Assembly: GCF_013372225.1 (NCBI RefSeq)
Contig: NZ_CP053832.1
Location: 124,001-188,000, forward strand
DNA length: 64,000 nt
Direction of reading: 5' to 3'
Source of the DNA: Campylobacter ureolyticus
GTDB taxonomy: Bacteria; Campylobacterota; Campylobacteria; Campylobacterales; Campylobacteraceae
Shown: one piece after another, positions 37,670 through 46,682 of the stretch
Position numbering within the stretch: the first letter of the stretch is position 1
Layout: each line of letters opens with the position of its first letter
Program-made: the position numbers and the translations under genes
Notes under the pieces: generated by a model
Databases searched by the model: none
What the model was told of the DNA's origin: nothing
What the model saw: only the letters and a program-made list of their open reading frames with translations

Positions 37670-38299
37670 TTACTTTCCAGCTAGCTTAAAAAGCTCATTT
37701 TTAATCTTTTCTTTTGCCGCATCAAGTTCTAAATTTTCTACGCTAAAAGGCTTGCTTAGACTATAATATATAGTTGAAAACGGTTTTGGAAGTATCATCT
37801 CATCCCAGCTTTTAAACTGCCAAAATCTACTAGCTTCATAATTAAGGGCATAAATTTCAAGGTGCTGTTTTTGAGCTATAATGACCGCGCCATCGGCAAC
37901 ACTGTATTTTGGACCTCTTGGTCCATCTGGAGTTATGATAACATCAATTCCATTTCTTATCTCTTTAAAAGCATTTATTAAAGCTCTTGCCCCGCCTTTT
38001 GAACTACTTCCTCTAATAGCACCAATTCCAAATTTTGATATTATTTGAGTGATAATCTCACCATCTTTATGATCTGAAATGATAACTTTGCCTTGCTTTT
38101 TTTTATTAAAGGCTTTACTCCACCAATGCCTATAAGCAAAGCTCATCATAGCAAGTCTTCCATGCCAAAAAACAACTACGCAAGGTTTTGAGGGCAAATT
38201 TGTAGGAGTAAATTTTTTTTTGCAAGTTAGATAGATTATCCAAATAACAAGATAAGCTATCCATTTAATAAAAAAAAGCTTAAGAGATGATTTCGCCAT
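37670..38299 (-). CDS. DUF374 / lysophospholipid acyltransferase-like protein
   Basis: A 209-aa protein with an N-terminal membrane segment and the DUF374 pattern: [11 protein letters not shown], with the acyltransferase-like WHG...D region; [13 protein letters not shown]; and [11 protein letters not shown]. The family is related to LpxL/PlsC acyltransferases and is presumed to act on lipids at the inner membrane; the substrate is unproven. Its start overlaps the 3' end of miaB by 20 bp, matching the order of H. pylori HP0268-HP0270. Confidence 0.85.
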   Translation of the reverse strand: MAKSSLKLFFIKWIAYLVIWIIYLTCKKKFTPTNLPSKPCVVVFWHGRLAMMSFAYRHWWSKAFNKKKQGKVIISDHKDGEIITQIISKFGIGAIRGSSSKGGARALINAFKEIRNGIDVIITPDGPRGPKYSVADGAVIIAQKQHLEIYALNYEASRFWQFKSWDEMILPKPFSTIYYSLSKPFSVENLELDAAKEKIKNELFKLAGK

Positions 38300-39578
38300 C
38301 TAAAGCCATTCTTTTAGCAGATTTAATCAAAACTTTTTTTGTTTTACCTAAAAGCTCTTCCGTGCCATTAGCTAAAACATTAAAATTTGAAAAACTTCTA
38401 CCACTTACTTGCATGTTTGGGCGAAGCTCTTCAAAATACACATCAAATGTTTTTCCAACTTGATTTTGCATTATTTTATCTAAAATTTCATTTTGTCTAT
38501 TTTGTAAAAAAGTCAGTCTTTTGCTAGCTATTTCATCATCAATTAGAGGTAAATTAGCAGCTGGAGTTAAGGGGCGAGGACTAAATTTAAATGAAAAAAT
38601 TTGCTCAAATTTGACTTCATTTACAACTTCCATTGTATCATTAAAGTCTGCATCGCTTTCACCAGGATATGCCACAATTATATCGGTGCTTATATTAACT
38701 TCAGGGCACATTTTTCTTAGTTTTAAAGCCCTATTTAAAAACCACTCTTTTGTATATCCTCTTTTCATCGCCTTTAAAATAGCACTTGATCCACTTTGTA
38801 AAGGCATGTGCATTGACTTGCATATTTTATCATTATTTGTAAAAACATCTAAAAATTTATCATCCATGTGAAGTGGATGTGGGCTTGTAAAGCGAATTCT
38901 CTCAATTCCCTTAAATTCGCTAATTTTTACTAACAAATCACCAAAATCAATCTTTTCATGAAAGCTTGAAAATCTTTTTCCATAATTATTTACATTTTGT
39001 CCAAGTAAAAATACCTCTTTTGTGCCATTGTTTGCAACTTTTTCTATCTCATTTAAGATTAAATTTAAAGGTATTGAAATTTCATCGCCTCTAGTTTGTG
39101 GAACGATGCAATAGGTGCATTTTTTATCACATCCTATCATTATATTAATGTAAGCTTTATAAGGACTACTTCTAAACTCACCAAAGGCATACCCGCTATC
39201 ATCATAATTAATATCTGTGCTTATAAATTTTGGAGAATTTATAGCTTTTGTAATTTTGGATGTATTTCTAGCTCCTAAAACAAAATCAACATACGGAGCT
39301 CTTTTAAAAATTTCTTTGCCTAAGTGACTTGCAGTACAGCCTAAAACTCCAATTTTAGCTCCATCTTTTTTTACTTTTTCATATCCTCCAACTTCGCTAA
39401 AAAGCTTATGAACAGGCTTTTCTCTAACTGAGCAAGTATTTATAAGTATTAAGTCCGCTTTTGAGATATCATCTGTTAAAATATAATCATCTTCTTTTTT
39501 AAGTTCTGCGATGATATGTTCAGAGTCTCTGACATTCATCGCACAACCTAGAGTTTGAATAAAGAGTAATTTACTCAA
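38280..39578 (-). CDS. miaB: tRNA-2-methylthio-N6-dimethylallyladenosine synthase
   Basis: A 432-aa radical-SAM methylthiotransferase. The N-terminal UPF0004 domain has three Cys for one cluster (TLGCAMN, NTCSVRE, LGCTAS), the radical SAM motif is CDKKCTYC, and a TRAM domain closes the protein. It adds the methylthio group to i6A37 of tRNAs. It is embedded in an overlapping three-gene operon. Confidence 0.96.
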   Translation of the reverse strand: MSKLLFIQTLGCAMNVRDSEHIIAELKKEDDYILTDDISKADLILINTCSVREKPVHKLFSEVGGYEKVKKDGAKIGVLGCTASHLGKEIFKRAPYVDFVLGARNTSKITKAINSPKFISTDINYDDSGYAFGEFRSSPYKAYINIMIGCDKKCTYCIVPQTRGDEISIPLNLILNEIEKVANNGTKEVFLLGQNVNNYGKRFSSFHEKIDFGDLLVKISEFKGIERIRFTSPHPLHMDDKFLDVFTNNDKICKSMHMPLQSGSSAILKAMKRGYTKEWFLNRALKLRKMCPEVNISTDIIVAYPGESDADFNDTMEVVNEVKFEQIFSFKFSPRPLTPAANLPLIDDEIASKRLTFLQNRQNEILDKIMQNQVGKTFDVYFEELRPNMQVSGRSFSNFNVLANGTEELLGKTKKVLIKSAKRMALDGEIIS

Positions 39579-39817
39579 AGTATATGAACCTCATACATAA
39601 ATTCATTCTCATCAAGACCATACTTTACAGTTCTTAGATACGCACTCATATTTTTTTTCTTAAAATGCTCTATTAAAGCGATTAAGTCTTTGTGTTGGTT
39701 TTCTCTATCAAAATAAAATATCCTTTGACCTGTTTTGGCGACTTCTTTTTCAATATCACTTAAAGATATATTATTAGGAGCTTTGCTTAGCTCGCTTCTT
39801 GCTATTTTTAACTCCAT
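39575..39817 (-). CDS. HP0268-like small nuclease
   Basis: An 80-aa protein beginning [11 protein letters not shown] and containing [23 protein letters not shown] and a C-terminal EFMYEVHIL. This matches the pattern of H. pylori HP0268, a small Smr-like-fold protein reported to nick DNA and cleave RNA. The 4-bp overlap with miaB repeats the HP0268-miaB order of Helicobacter. RBS AAGGAG. Confidence 0.85.
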   Translation of the reverse strand: MELKIARSELSKAPNNISLSDIEKEVAKTGQRIFYFDRENQHKDLIALIEHFKKKNMSAYLRTVKYGLDENEFMYEVHIL

Positions 39818-39916
39818 TTTAACTCCTTTTACTTTTTGCCTTTACTATTTTGAATTTGTGAGTATATCAAATTTTATGTAAAATTTCGTTTAAACAAAAC
39901 AAAAGAGTAAAAATAG

Positions 39917-39922
39917 TATAAT
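39917..39922 (+). promoter_or_regulatory. -10 element of nusA
   Basis: AATAGTATAATTAC contains TATAAT, 60 bp ahead of the nusA ATG at 39977. Confidence 0.5.
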
Positions 39923-39976
39923 TACAATCCTTTCAAATTTAAATCAAAAAAATATCAGTGTTAAAAAAGGAAAAAT

Positions 39977-41062
39977 ATGGAAAAAATAGGCGATATAATC
40001 GAATCAATCGCAAATGAAAAAAATTTAGAGATAAAAGATGTAAAAGAAACAGTTCAAACTGCATTTATAAATACAGCTAAAAGAATGTTTGGAGAAAACT
40101 ACGAATATGACGCTGTTTTTAACGAAACTTCTAAAAAAATAGATCTTTTTCAAAAAATTTTAATAGTAGCAGATAGTGAGTATAAAGGCGACTCACACAC
40201 TGTTTCATTAAGTGAAGCTAAAAAGATAGATAATAGTGCTGAAGTAGGCGATGAGCTAAGCTCACAAATAGATATAGAAAATTATGGCCGCACTGCATCT
40301 GCAAATTTAGCAAAAGAGCTAAATTATCATATAGAAAAGCTTTTAGAAGAAAAAGCTTATGAAAAATATAGTCAAAAAGTAGATAGTTTAATTTTTGGGA
40401 ATGTTGTTTTTATAGATGATGAGGAAACTACTTATATAGAATTTGATGATTTAAGAGCTTTTATGCCTAGAAAAAACAGAATAAAAGATGAAAAATTTAA
40501 AGTAGGTGATGTTGTAAGAGCAGTTATAAGAAAAGTTTTTATAGATAAAAAAAGAGGCGTTAGAATTGAAATTTCAAGAACAAGTCCGAAATTTTTAGAA
40601 GCACTTCTAAAATCACAAGTTCCAGAAATTCAAGATGGAAGCGTTATAGTAAAAGCAAGTGCAAGAATTCCAGGACGAAGAGCAAAAGTAGCGCTATCTT
40701 CTATCTCTCCAAATATCGATCCAATAGGCGCAACAGTTGGCGTAAAAGGTGTAAGAATAGATGCAGTAAGCAAAGAGATAAAAAATGAAAATATTGATGT
40801 TATAGAGTATTCAGCCCAGCCTGAAATAATGCTCTCTCGTGCTATGGCACCTGCGATAATTAGCTCAGTTAGAATAGATGGCAATAAAGCAATGGTTCAT
40901 TTAAACAGCGATCAAAAAAGTAAAGCTATAGGAAAAGATGGTATTAATATCCGCCTAGCTTCAATGATAACAGGACTCGAAATTCAGCTTGTTGAAAATG
41001 GCAAACAAATAGCTGATGATAGCAAAGACCTAGTAAAAGATCTAAAATCACTTTTTGGATAA
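39977..41062 (+). CDS. nusA: Transcription termination/antitermination protein NusA
   Basis: A 361-aa protein with an N-terminal RNA polymerase-binding domain (about 1-120), an S1 domain (about 130-200), and KH1/KH2 (the segment around VGVKGVRIDAV, then SKAIGKDGINIRLAS). It lacks the C-terminal acidic repeats of E. coli NusA, as usual in this phylum. RBS AAAAGG. It is followed by a hairpin at 41083-41112. Confidence 0.96.
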   Translation: MEKIGDIIESIANEKNLEIKDVKETVQTAFINTAKRMFGENYEYDAVFNETSKKIDLFQKILIVADSEYKGDSHTVSLSEAKKIDNSAEVGDELSSQIDIENYGRTASANLAKELNYHIEKLLEEKAYEKYSQKVDSLIFGNVVFIDDEETTYIEFDDLRAFMPRKNRIKDEKFKVGDVVRAVIRKVFIDKKRGVRIEISRTSPKFLEALLKSQVPEIQDGSVIVKASARIPGRRAKVALSSISPNIDPIGATVGVKGVRIDAVSKEIKNENIDVIEYSAQPEIMLSRAMAPAIISSVRIDGNKAMVHLNSDQKSKAIGKDGINIRLASMITGLEIQLVENGKQIADDSKDLVKDLKSLFG

Positions 41063-41402
41063 ATAATAAATTTATAAAATTTAAAAGCTGAAATTTAAAA
41101 ATTTTAGCTTTTATTGTGTGGATTTTAGCTTATTTGCAAATTTATTGGCTTTAGTAAACCTATCCATATATTATTATCACCAAACATACTCAAACTATTT
41201 TTTATAAAAAAGAGATTTTAGCACTTGAAAAATTTATGAATTTTTAGAAATTTTAGTAAATTTCAAATAAATAAAAAATTTTAAAATACCATATTTAGGA
41301 GCTTTTAGATTAAAATTTGCATTTAAGATAAAAATCTGTTATAATTCTTTCAACATTTTACATAAGGGTATGTAAAGTGAAATAAAAATTAAGGAGAAAG
41401 CC
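41063..41402. other. 340-bp intergenic region between nusA and the prepilin
   Basis: It holds an imperfect 14-bp hairpin at 41083-41112 (AAAAGCTGAAATTT/AAATTTTAGCTTTT, likely the nusA terminator) and the prepilin promoter and leader at 41340-41402. The middle (41115-41335) is A/T-rich without a gene or RNA that I can support. Confidence 0.6.
41340..41376 (+). promoter_or_regulatory. Prepilin promoter and leader hairpin
   Basis: CTGTTATAAT gives an extended -10 (TATAAT 41340-41345). The leader then forms a perfect 8-bp hairpin TTTACATA (41357-41364) / TATGTAAA (41369-41376) with loop AGGG, starting a few bases after the expected transcript start. A hairpin at the 5' end often stabilises highly expressed mRNAs. 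Confidence 0.5.
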
Positions 41403-41816
41403 ATGAAAAAAGGTTTTACAATGATTGAGTTGATCTTCGTGATCGTAATTTTAGGTATTTTAGCAGCAGTTGCTATCCCAAGACTAGCAGCTACAAGAGA
41501 TGACGCAGAGATTTCAAAAGTTGCTTCTAATGTTGCAACAGCAGTTAGTGATTTAACAGCAGCATATACAGCACATGCAGATGGATTTGGAACTAGAACA
41601 ATAGATCAAATGACAAATACAACATCTAGTGGCAATGTTCAAGCAAAAGGTCAAAACTGTGTTGCAATAACAATAGATAATGCTGCTGGAACTATAACAG
41701 TAGGAACTCCAGAAGGTTGTGGAAGCGACGCAGTTGTTACTGGCTTAACAACTGCACTTAATAAATCAAAACTTATTGGAACCCATCAAGTTGGTGGTAA
41801 CTCTGTACAGTTCTAA
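41403..41816 (+). CDS. Type IV prepilin / major pseudopilin
   Basis: A 137-aa protein with the short leader MKKG and a prepilin peptidase site before FTMIEL, including the conserved Glu5. The hydrophobic helix FVIVILGILAAVAIPRLAA follows, and a small globular part has a Cys pair (QNC...EGCG) that may form a disulfide loop. Size and sequence suit a pilin-like subunit of a type II secretion or DNA-uptake machine (Cts-like in Campylobacter). No other pilus genes lie nearby. It has its own promoter, strong RBS AAGGAG and terminator, so it is probably abundant. Confidence 0.93.
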   Translation: MKKGFTMIELIFVIVILGILAAVAIPRLAATRDDAEISKVASNVATAVSDLTAAYTAHADGFGTRTIDQMTNTTSSGNVQAKGQNCVAITIDNAAGTITVGTPEGCGSDAVVTGLTTALNKSKLIGTHQVGGNSVQF

Positions 41817-41838
41817 TTTTAGCTTACGATAAGCTTTT

Positions 41839-41866
41839 AGCCCTGAGTATATCTCGGGGCTTTTTT
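41839..41866 (+). terminator. Terminator of the prepilin gene
   Basis: AGCCCTGAG/CTCGGGGCT hairpin (one G-T pair), loop TATAT, followed by six T. Confidence 0.88.
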
Positions 41867-42118
41867 AAATTCTGCTCTTTCTTTATAAACAATCAAACAT
41901 GTTTATTAATCTATCTTTATTTTTCTTTTCACAAAAAACTATCAAATAATCTTTTTAAAATTTTGTTAAATTTATAAAATTTTAATCTCTTTATAACTTA
42001 ACTCAAATTTCATCTAAAAAGTTTAAATTTACTTAAATATAATCAATTTTAATTTAAAGTTAAGATATTTTTGGCTAAACTAACTTAAATAAATTTTAAG
42101 TTTAAAAAGGAATTTTGG
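41867..42118 (+). promoter_or_regulatory. Upstream region of the molybdate cluster with -10 at 42038-42043
   Basis: AAATATAATC gives TATAAT about 76 bp ahead of the first mop gene; the leader is about 70 nt. The region is A/T-rich with no ORF. I looked for a ModE-type palindrome (ATCGnTATATA-like) and did not find a convincing one. Confidence 0.4.
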
Positions 42119-42538
42119 ATGAAAATTAGTGCTAGAAATGTGCTTAAATGTAAAGTAGAGAGTTTAACTCTTGGAGCTGTTAATGAAGAAGTTGTTTTAA
42201 AACTATCAAATGGTGCAAAAATAACATCTATCATCACAAAAAATTCAGCTTTAAATCTAAATCTAAAATTAGGCGATGAAGTTTTTGCCATTATTAAATC
42301 TAGCTCGATAATGTTTGGTTTGGGTGAGCTTAAAATCAGTGCTAGAAATGTATTAAATGGAAAAATTGTTTCAATTAAAAAAGGCGAAGTTAATGCAGAG
42401 GTTTGCCTTGATTTGGGTGATGGCGAGATAATTACAGGAATTATTACTTTAAACTCAGTTAAAAAACTTGATTTAAAAGTAGGCAATGAGGCAAGTGCTG
42501 TTATAAAATCAAGCGAAGTTATGGTTGGTGTGGAGTAA
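42119..42538 (+). CDS. Tandem Mop-domain molybdate-binding protein (molbindin)
   Basis: A 139-aa protein made of two Mop/TOBE domains (about 1-70 and 71-139). Each begins KISARNVL and has a GxVNxEV-like strand, an I(T)xxSxxxLxLxxG turn and an IKSS-(x)VM end. Such di-Mop proteins bind molybdate or tungstate oxyanions in the cytoplasm for storage or homeostasis. RBS AAAAAGGA. It opens the molybdate cluster, 72 bp before modA. Confidence 0.9.
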   Translation: MKISARNVLKCKVESLTLGAVNEEVVLKLSNGAKITSIITKNSALNLNLKLGDEVFAIIKSSSIMFGLGELKISARNVLNGKIVSIKKGEVNAEVCLDLGDGEIITGIITLNSVKKLDLKVGNEASAVIKSSEVMVGVE

Positions 42539-42610
42539 AATATAACCGGTTTGTTTGTTAATTTTGCAAAGTTACTTATAAATTTAAATATCTAATAAAA
42601 AAGGATAGAG

Positions 42611-43354
42611 ATGAAAAAATTTTTAGCGTTAGCTTTTAGTATTTGTGTTTTAAGTGCAGCTGAGATTAAAATAGCTGCTGCGGCAAATATCGGCTATGTT
42701 TTTGAAGAGCTAAAAACAGAGTTTTTAAAAGATAGAAAAGGCGATAATGTTGTAGCAGATCTTGGAAGTAGTGGTCAGCTTAGTGCAAAAATTCAAGCAG
42801 GTGCAGACTATGCTATTTTTATGGCGGCAAATATGAAATTTGCAAATGACTTAAACGAAAAAGGTTTTAGTGCAAGTGGCCAAGCGGTTCCTTACACAAG
42901 AGGTGTTTTAGTTGCATTTAGCGATAAAAAAAGAGATTTAAGCGATGTTATGAATCTTTTAAAAGATAAAAGTATAGAAAAAATCTCAGTTGGCAATAAA
43001 AAAACCGCACCTTATGGAATTGCAGCAAAAGAAGCATTTGAAAATGCTAGAATTTATAATGATATAGAGAAAAAACTTGTCTATGCGCAAAGTATATCAG
43101 GTGTTATGCCACATGTTATTTCAGGTGCAGCTGATATTGGCTTCATCCCAAAATCAGGCTTGGTGGGAAAAGATGAGTATAAAAAAGATGAAAATTTTGT
43201 AGAAGTTGATAGAGCACTTTATACACCACTTGATCAAGGTATGATTTTATTAAAAGGACATGAAAGCGATAAGTTGGCAAAAGAGTTTTTTGAGTTTATT
43301 CAAAGCGATAGAGCAAAAGCTATATTTGCCGAGTTTGGCTACGAATATGAATAA
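42611..43354 (+). CDS. modA: Molybdate ABC transporter, periplasmic binding protein
   Basis: A 247-aa protein with a signal peptide (cleaved near LSAAE). It has ModA marks: IAAAANI, the oxyanion loop LGSSGQLSAKIQAGA, then GNKKTAPYGIAAKEAF, and DIGFIPKSGL near the C-terminus. It binds molybdate or tungstate for delivery to ModB. The 3' end overlaps the next gene by 8 bp. Confidence 0.95.
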   Translation: MKKFLALAFSICVLSAAEIKIAAAANIGYVFEELKTEFLKDRKGDNVVADLGSSGQLSAKIQAGADYAIFMAANMKFANDLNEKGFSASGQAVPYTRGVLVAFSDKKRDLSDVMNLLKDKSIEKISVGNKKTAPYGIAAKEAFENARIYNDIEKKLVYAQSISGVMPHVISGAADIGFIPKSGLVGKDEYKKDENFVEVDRALYTPLDQGMILLKGHESDKLAKEFFEFIQSDRAKAIFAEFGYEYE

Positions 43355-43733
43355 AATAAAAGCAAAAGTTACCAAGATAAAAGAGTGTGGGGATTTATCC
43401 CACCTCTTTTTAGATACTTGCATAGGAAGTCTTAGTCTTGTAATGTTAAGCGCTGATTTTGATATAGGTGATGAGATTGAGATAGGTTTTAAAGAAAGTG
43501 TTGTTGCAGTTTTAGTTGGTAAATGTGATACTTTAAGCTATTCAAATCAAATAAAAGTAACTATAAATTTGGTTGAAATAGGTGAAATTTTAACTAAAAT
43601 TTGTGGCATTTACAAAAGTAGCAATGTTGAAATAATAAGTTTAATAACTACAAACTCAGCTAAAAGACTAAATTTAAAAAGTGGCGATGAGGCTACATTT
43701 TTAGTAAAAGCAACAGATATGTTTGTGGTGTGA
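43347..43733 (+). CDS. TOBE/Mop-domain protein between modA and modB
   Basis: A 128-aa protein from ATG 43347, which overlaps the modA stop; the longer in-frame ORF from 43260 lies inside modA. It consists of two divergent TOBE-like domains (about 1-60 and 65-128), the second with IISLITTNSAKRLNLKSGDEA. C. jejuni carries a comparable helix-turn-helix-free Mop-type protein at the same place in its mod operon. It is likely a molybdate-binding or regulatory protein, not a DNA-binding ModE. Confidence 0.85.
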   Translation: MNKIKAKVTKIKECGDLSHLFLDTCIGSLSLVMLSADFDIGDEIEIGFKESVVAVLVGKCDTLSYSNQIKVTINLVEIGEILTKICGIYKSSNVEIISLITTNSAKRLNLKSGDEATFLVKATDMFVV

Positions 43734-43772
43734 GCTAATGAAATTTAAAAGTATAAATTTAAGGATAAAATT

Positions 43773-44450
43773 ATGCAAGGGTTAGATTTTACTCCTTTTA
43801 TAGTTTCTTTAAAATTAGCTTTCATCACAACCATAGTGCTTTTTTTCGTGGTTCTTCCTTTTGCTTGGAATTTAAGCCAAAGTAAAAGTAAATTTAAACC
43901 ACTTATTCAAAGTATTTGTGCGTTGCCACTAGTTTTGCCACCTACGGTTATGGGCTTTTACATCCTCTTTGCATTTTCAAAAAATTCCCTCATAGGTGGC
44001 TTTTTATATGAGCATTTTGGAATTCAGTTAGTTTTTACTTTTTGGGGACTTGTTTTTGCAAGTTGTATTTATTCACTTCCTTTTATGTTTCAACCACTTT
44101 TAAGTGGTTTTGAAAGTTTAAATAAAAATGTTATCGAAGCTTCATATTTGAGTGGAAAAAGTAAATTCACAACACTTTTTAAAGTAGCTTTACCAAATAT
44201 AAAACCATCTCTTTTAACAGCGTTAGTTGTTACTTTTGCTCACACAATTGGAGAGTTTGGTATAGTTTTGATGGTTGGGGGTGGAGTGAGCGGAGAGACT
44301 AAAGTAGCTAGCATAGCCATATATGAGTTTAGTGAAATTTTAGATTTTAAATCAGCTCATATTTATAGTTTTATAATGTTAGTTATGAGCTTTGTGGTGC
44401 TTTTAAGTGTGTATTTGTTTAATCAAAAGGCTAAAAATGATAGAGTTTAG
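43773..44450 (+). CDS. modB: Molybdate ABC transporter permease ModB
   Basis: A 225-aa inner-membrane permease with about five helices. It has the motif LPLVLPPTVMGFY and the coupling-loop EAA motif NVIEASYLSGKSKFTTLFKV, which contacts the ATPase. RBS AAGGA. It overlaps modC by 14 bp. Confidence 0.95.
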   Translation: MQGLDFTPFIVSLKLAFITTIVLFFVVLPFAWNLSQSKSKFKPLIQSICALPLVLPPTVMGFYILFAFSKNSLIGGFLYEHFGIQLVFTFWGLVFASCIYSLPFMFQPLLSGFESLNKNVIEASYLSGKSKFTTLFKVALPNIKPSLLTALVVTFAHTIGEFGIVLMVGGGVSGETKVASIAIYEFSEILDFKSAHIYSFIMLVMSFVVLLSVYLFNQKAKNDRV

Positions 44451-45312
44451 TTTAAAAAAAGAGCTTTTTGGTGTCAATGAAAATATGGAGCTTAACGTAA
44501 AAATTAGCTTTAAAAGTGGAAGTTTTATATCTTTAAGCGGAGAAAGTGGGAGCGGTAAAACAACTATTTTAAGATGTCTTGCTGGACTTGAAAAGGCAAA
44601 TGGTTTTATAAAAGTTGATGATGAAATTTGGCAAGATGAAAAGATATTTTTAAGCCCACAAAAAAGAAGAATTGGCTTTGTTTTTCAAGATTATGCCTTA
44701 TTTGAAAATTTAAGCGTAAAAGATAATTTTTTATTTGTAGAAAAAGATATAAATCATTGCAATAAGCTTTTGGATATGCTAGGTCTTATGAGTTTAAAAG
44801 ATAGATATCCCACAAATTTAAGCGGAGGGCAAAAACAACGCGTTGCACTTGGCAGGGCAATGATGAGAAAGCCTAAGCTTTTGCTTCTTGATGAGCCGCT
44901 TTCAGCACTTGATCCACATCTTAGAGCTAGACTTCAAGATGAAATTTCAAAAATTCAAGATATGTTTAAAACAACCACTATTTTAGTAAGCCATGATCCA
45001 AATGAAATTTATAAACTTGCAAATTATATGTTTGTTTTAAAAAATGGAAAAATTGTTAAAAAGGGCACTCCAAAAGAAATTCTACTAAAAACAAATGGAA
45101 GTCAAAAATTTGCATTTTCAGGCACACTTTTAAATCTAGAAAAAATTGATACAATTTTTGTAGCCACTGTTTCAGTTGGTCAGCAAATTACAGAAGTTGC
45201 ATTAGCAAGTGATCTTGGGCTTAGAATAGGTGATGAAGTAACGATAAGCTCAAAAGCATTTAATTTAAATATAAGTAAAATTTTAGAAAAAGAAAATAAA
45301 GATATTTTATAA
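44437..45312 (+). CDS. modC: Molybdate ABC transporter ATPase ModC
   Basis: A 291-aa ATPase from ATG 44437; an upstream in-frame ATG at 44407 lies inside modB. Walker A is GESGSGKTT, signature LSGGQKQR, Walker B LLLLDEPLSALD and switch His in LVSHDPNE. A short, single TOBE-like region (about 235-290) ends the protein, shorter than the E. coli ModC tail. It is the only ATPase in the cluster and presumably energises both permeases. Confidence 0.95.
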   Translation: MIEFSLKKELFGVNENMELNVKISFKSGSFISLSGESGSGKTTILRCLAGLEKANGFIKVDDEIWQDEKIFLSPQKRRIGFVFQDYALFENLSVKDNFLFVEKDINHCNKLLDMLGLMSLKDRYPTNLSGGQKQRVALGRAMMRKPKLLLLDEPLSALDPHLRARLQDEISKIQDMFKTTTILVSHDPNEIYKLANYMFVLKNGKIVKKGTPKEILLKTNGSQKFAFSGTLLNLEKIDTIFVATVSVGQQITEVALASDLGLRIGDEVTISSKAFNLNISKILEKENKDIL

Positions 45313-45340
45313 GAATAATTTTTAAAAAAGGATTTTAGAA

Positions 45341-46039
45341 ATGAGAAAAATTTTAATATTTTTATCTATAATAGTTTTATTAAATGCAGGTGAAACTATA
45401 ACTATTGCAGCTGGTGCTGGATATAAAAAAATGACTTTAGAGCTTTTAGAGAGTTTTGATAAAAAAGATAAAATAAATAGTGTTTTTGGCAACATGCGAC
45501 AAATTACAACACAAGCTTTAAATCACGATATATCTTTACTTATTGGAGATAAAAAATTTTTTAATAAAATAAATGAATTCAAAGATAAAAAAAGTGAAAA
45601 AATAGGCAGTGGAAAACTTGTTTTGATAGTAAAAAAAGGAACTAATTTATCAAATTTAAAAGATTTAGAAAAAGATAATATCCAAAAAATCTCAATTCCA
45701 GATGCTAAAAAAGCAGTTTATGGTCTTGCAGCAAGCCAAGCTATAAGTAATTTGAATTTAAATATTAAAGATAAGCTTTTGTATGTTGCTACTGTTCCTC
45801 AAAGTGCCTCTTATGTTGTAAGTGGTGAAGTTGATGTTGGTTTTGTAAATTCGAGTGAAGCGCTAAGTATAAAAGATAAAATCGAACAAATTTTAACAGT
45901 TAAAAGTGAACTTTATAGTGAAATTTCAATAGTTGCTTTAAAGTTGGATAGTTGTGATAAATCTGCTATTTGCAAAGATTTTGTAGAATATTTAAAAAGC
46001 AAAAGAGCAAAAGAGATAATTTTAAAATATGGATTATGA
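45341..46039 (+). CDS. Second ModA-like periplasmic binding protein
   Basis: A 232-aa protein with a signal peptide (about 1-16, before GETITIAAGAG), a divergent ModA homologue. The fold pattern is kept (ISIPDAKKAVYGLAASQAI; VDVGFVNSSEAL), but the usual SSGQL oxyanion loop reads FGNMRQITTQ. A different ligand or affinity is therefore possible. It overlaps modB2 by 11 bp. Confidence 0.85.
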   Translation: MRKILIFLSIIVLLNAGETITIAAGAGYKKMTLELLESFDKKDKINSVFGNMRQITTQALNHDISLLIGDKKFFNKINEFKDKKSEKIGSGKLVLIVKKGTNLSNLKDLEKDNIQKISIPDAKKAVYGLAASQAISNLNLNIKDKLLYVATVPQSASYVVSGEVDVGFVNSSEALSIKDKIEQILTVKSELYSEISIVALKLDSCDKSAICKDFVEYLKSKRAKEIILKYGL

Positions 46040-46682
46040 GCCATTTTATCTAAGTATTAAAATTTTATTAATTTGCCTATTTTTATTTTTAATTTTTGGG
46101 ACTTTGATAGCTTATTATTTAGCTAATTCAAAGTCTAAATTTATTTTTTTTGTAGATAGCTTAGTAACTTTACCACTTATTTTTCTACCAGTTGCTATTG
46201 GTTTTTTCCTTTTAATGCTACTTGGTAAAAATGGATTTTTAGGTTCATTTTTTAGTGATTTTAATATCTATTTTATATTTGAGTTTAAGTCTTTAGTTAT
46301 AGCTGGATTTATAGCCGGACTTCCTCTTTATGTTAAGCCTGTTGCCACAAGTTTAGAACTTTTTCCTAAAAATATTATAGAAGCCTCACTTATTAGTGGT
46401 AAAACAAAATTAGAAACCCTTATTTTTATAGTGCTTCCAAGCATTAAAAAAAGTATTTTATCAAGTATTATAATAGCACTTGGTAGGTGTTTGGGCGAAG
46501 TTGGAATAAGTTTAATGTTGGGTGGAAATATTATTGGTAAGACAGACACACTTTCACTTGCAATATATAATGCAGTTTATGATGGTGAATACGAAAAAGC
46601 TATGAAACTTAGCTTTATACTTGTTTTCATATCATTGTTTTTATTTATGATTTTATATTTTTTAAAAAAGGAAAAAAGATGA
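46029..46682 (+). CDS. Second ModB-like permease
   Basis: A 217-aa protein with five predicted helices and the EAA loop NIIEASLISGKTKLETLIFI, clearly related to ModB at 43773 but diverged. No second ATPase gene follows, so it probably uses ModC. It ends in ATGA overlapping the modD start. Confidence 0.87.
   Translation: MDYEPFYLSIKILLICLFLFLIFGTLIAYYLANSKSKFIFFVDSLVTLPLIFLPVAIGFFLLMLLGKNGFLGSFFSDFNIYFIFEFKSLVIAGFIAGLPLYVKPVATSLELFPKNIIEASLISGKTKLETLIFIVLPSIKKSILSSIIIALGRCLGEVGISLMLGGNIIGKTDTLSLAIYNAVYDGEYEKAMKLSFILVFISLFLFMILYFLKKEKR

Noticed and set aside
41867-42118. ModE operator upstream of the molybdate cluster
   Set aside because: No sufficiently symmetrical ModE-like palindrome could be found; only A/T-rich DNA and a -10 box.
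43260-43346. Longer start for the Mop-type protein after modA
   Set aside because: The extra 29 codons lie within modA and have no RBS; ATG 43347 gives the normal TOBE start.
44407-44436. Upstream in-frame start for modC
   Set aside because: It lies inside modB without RBS; ATG 44437 gives a normal ModC N-terminus and the usual short overlap.
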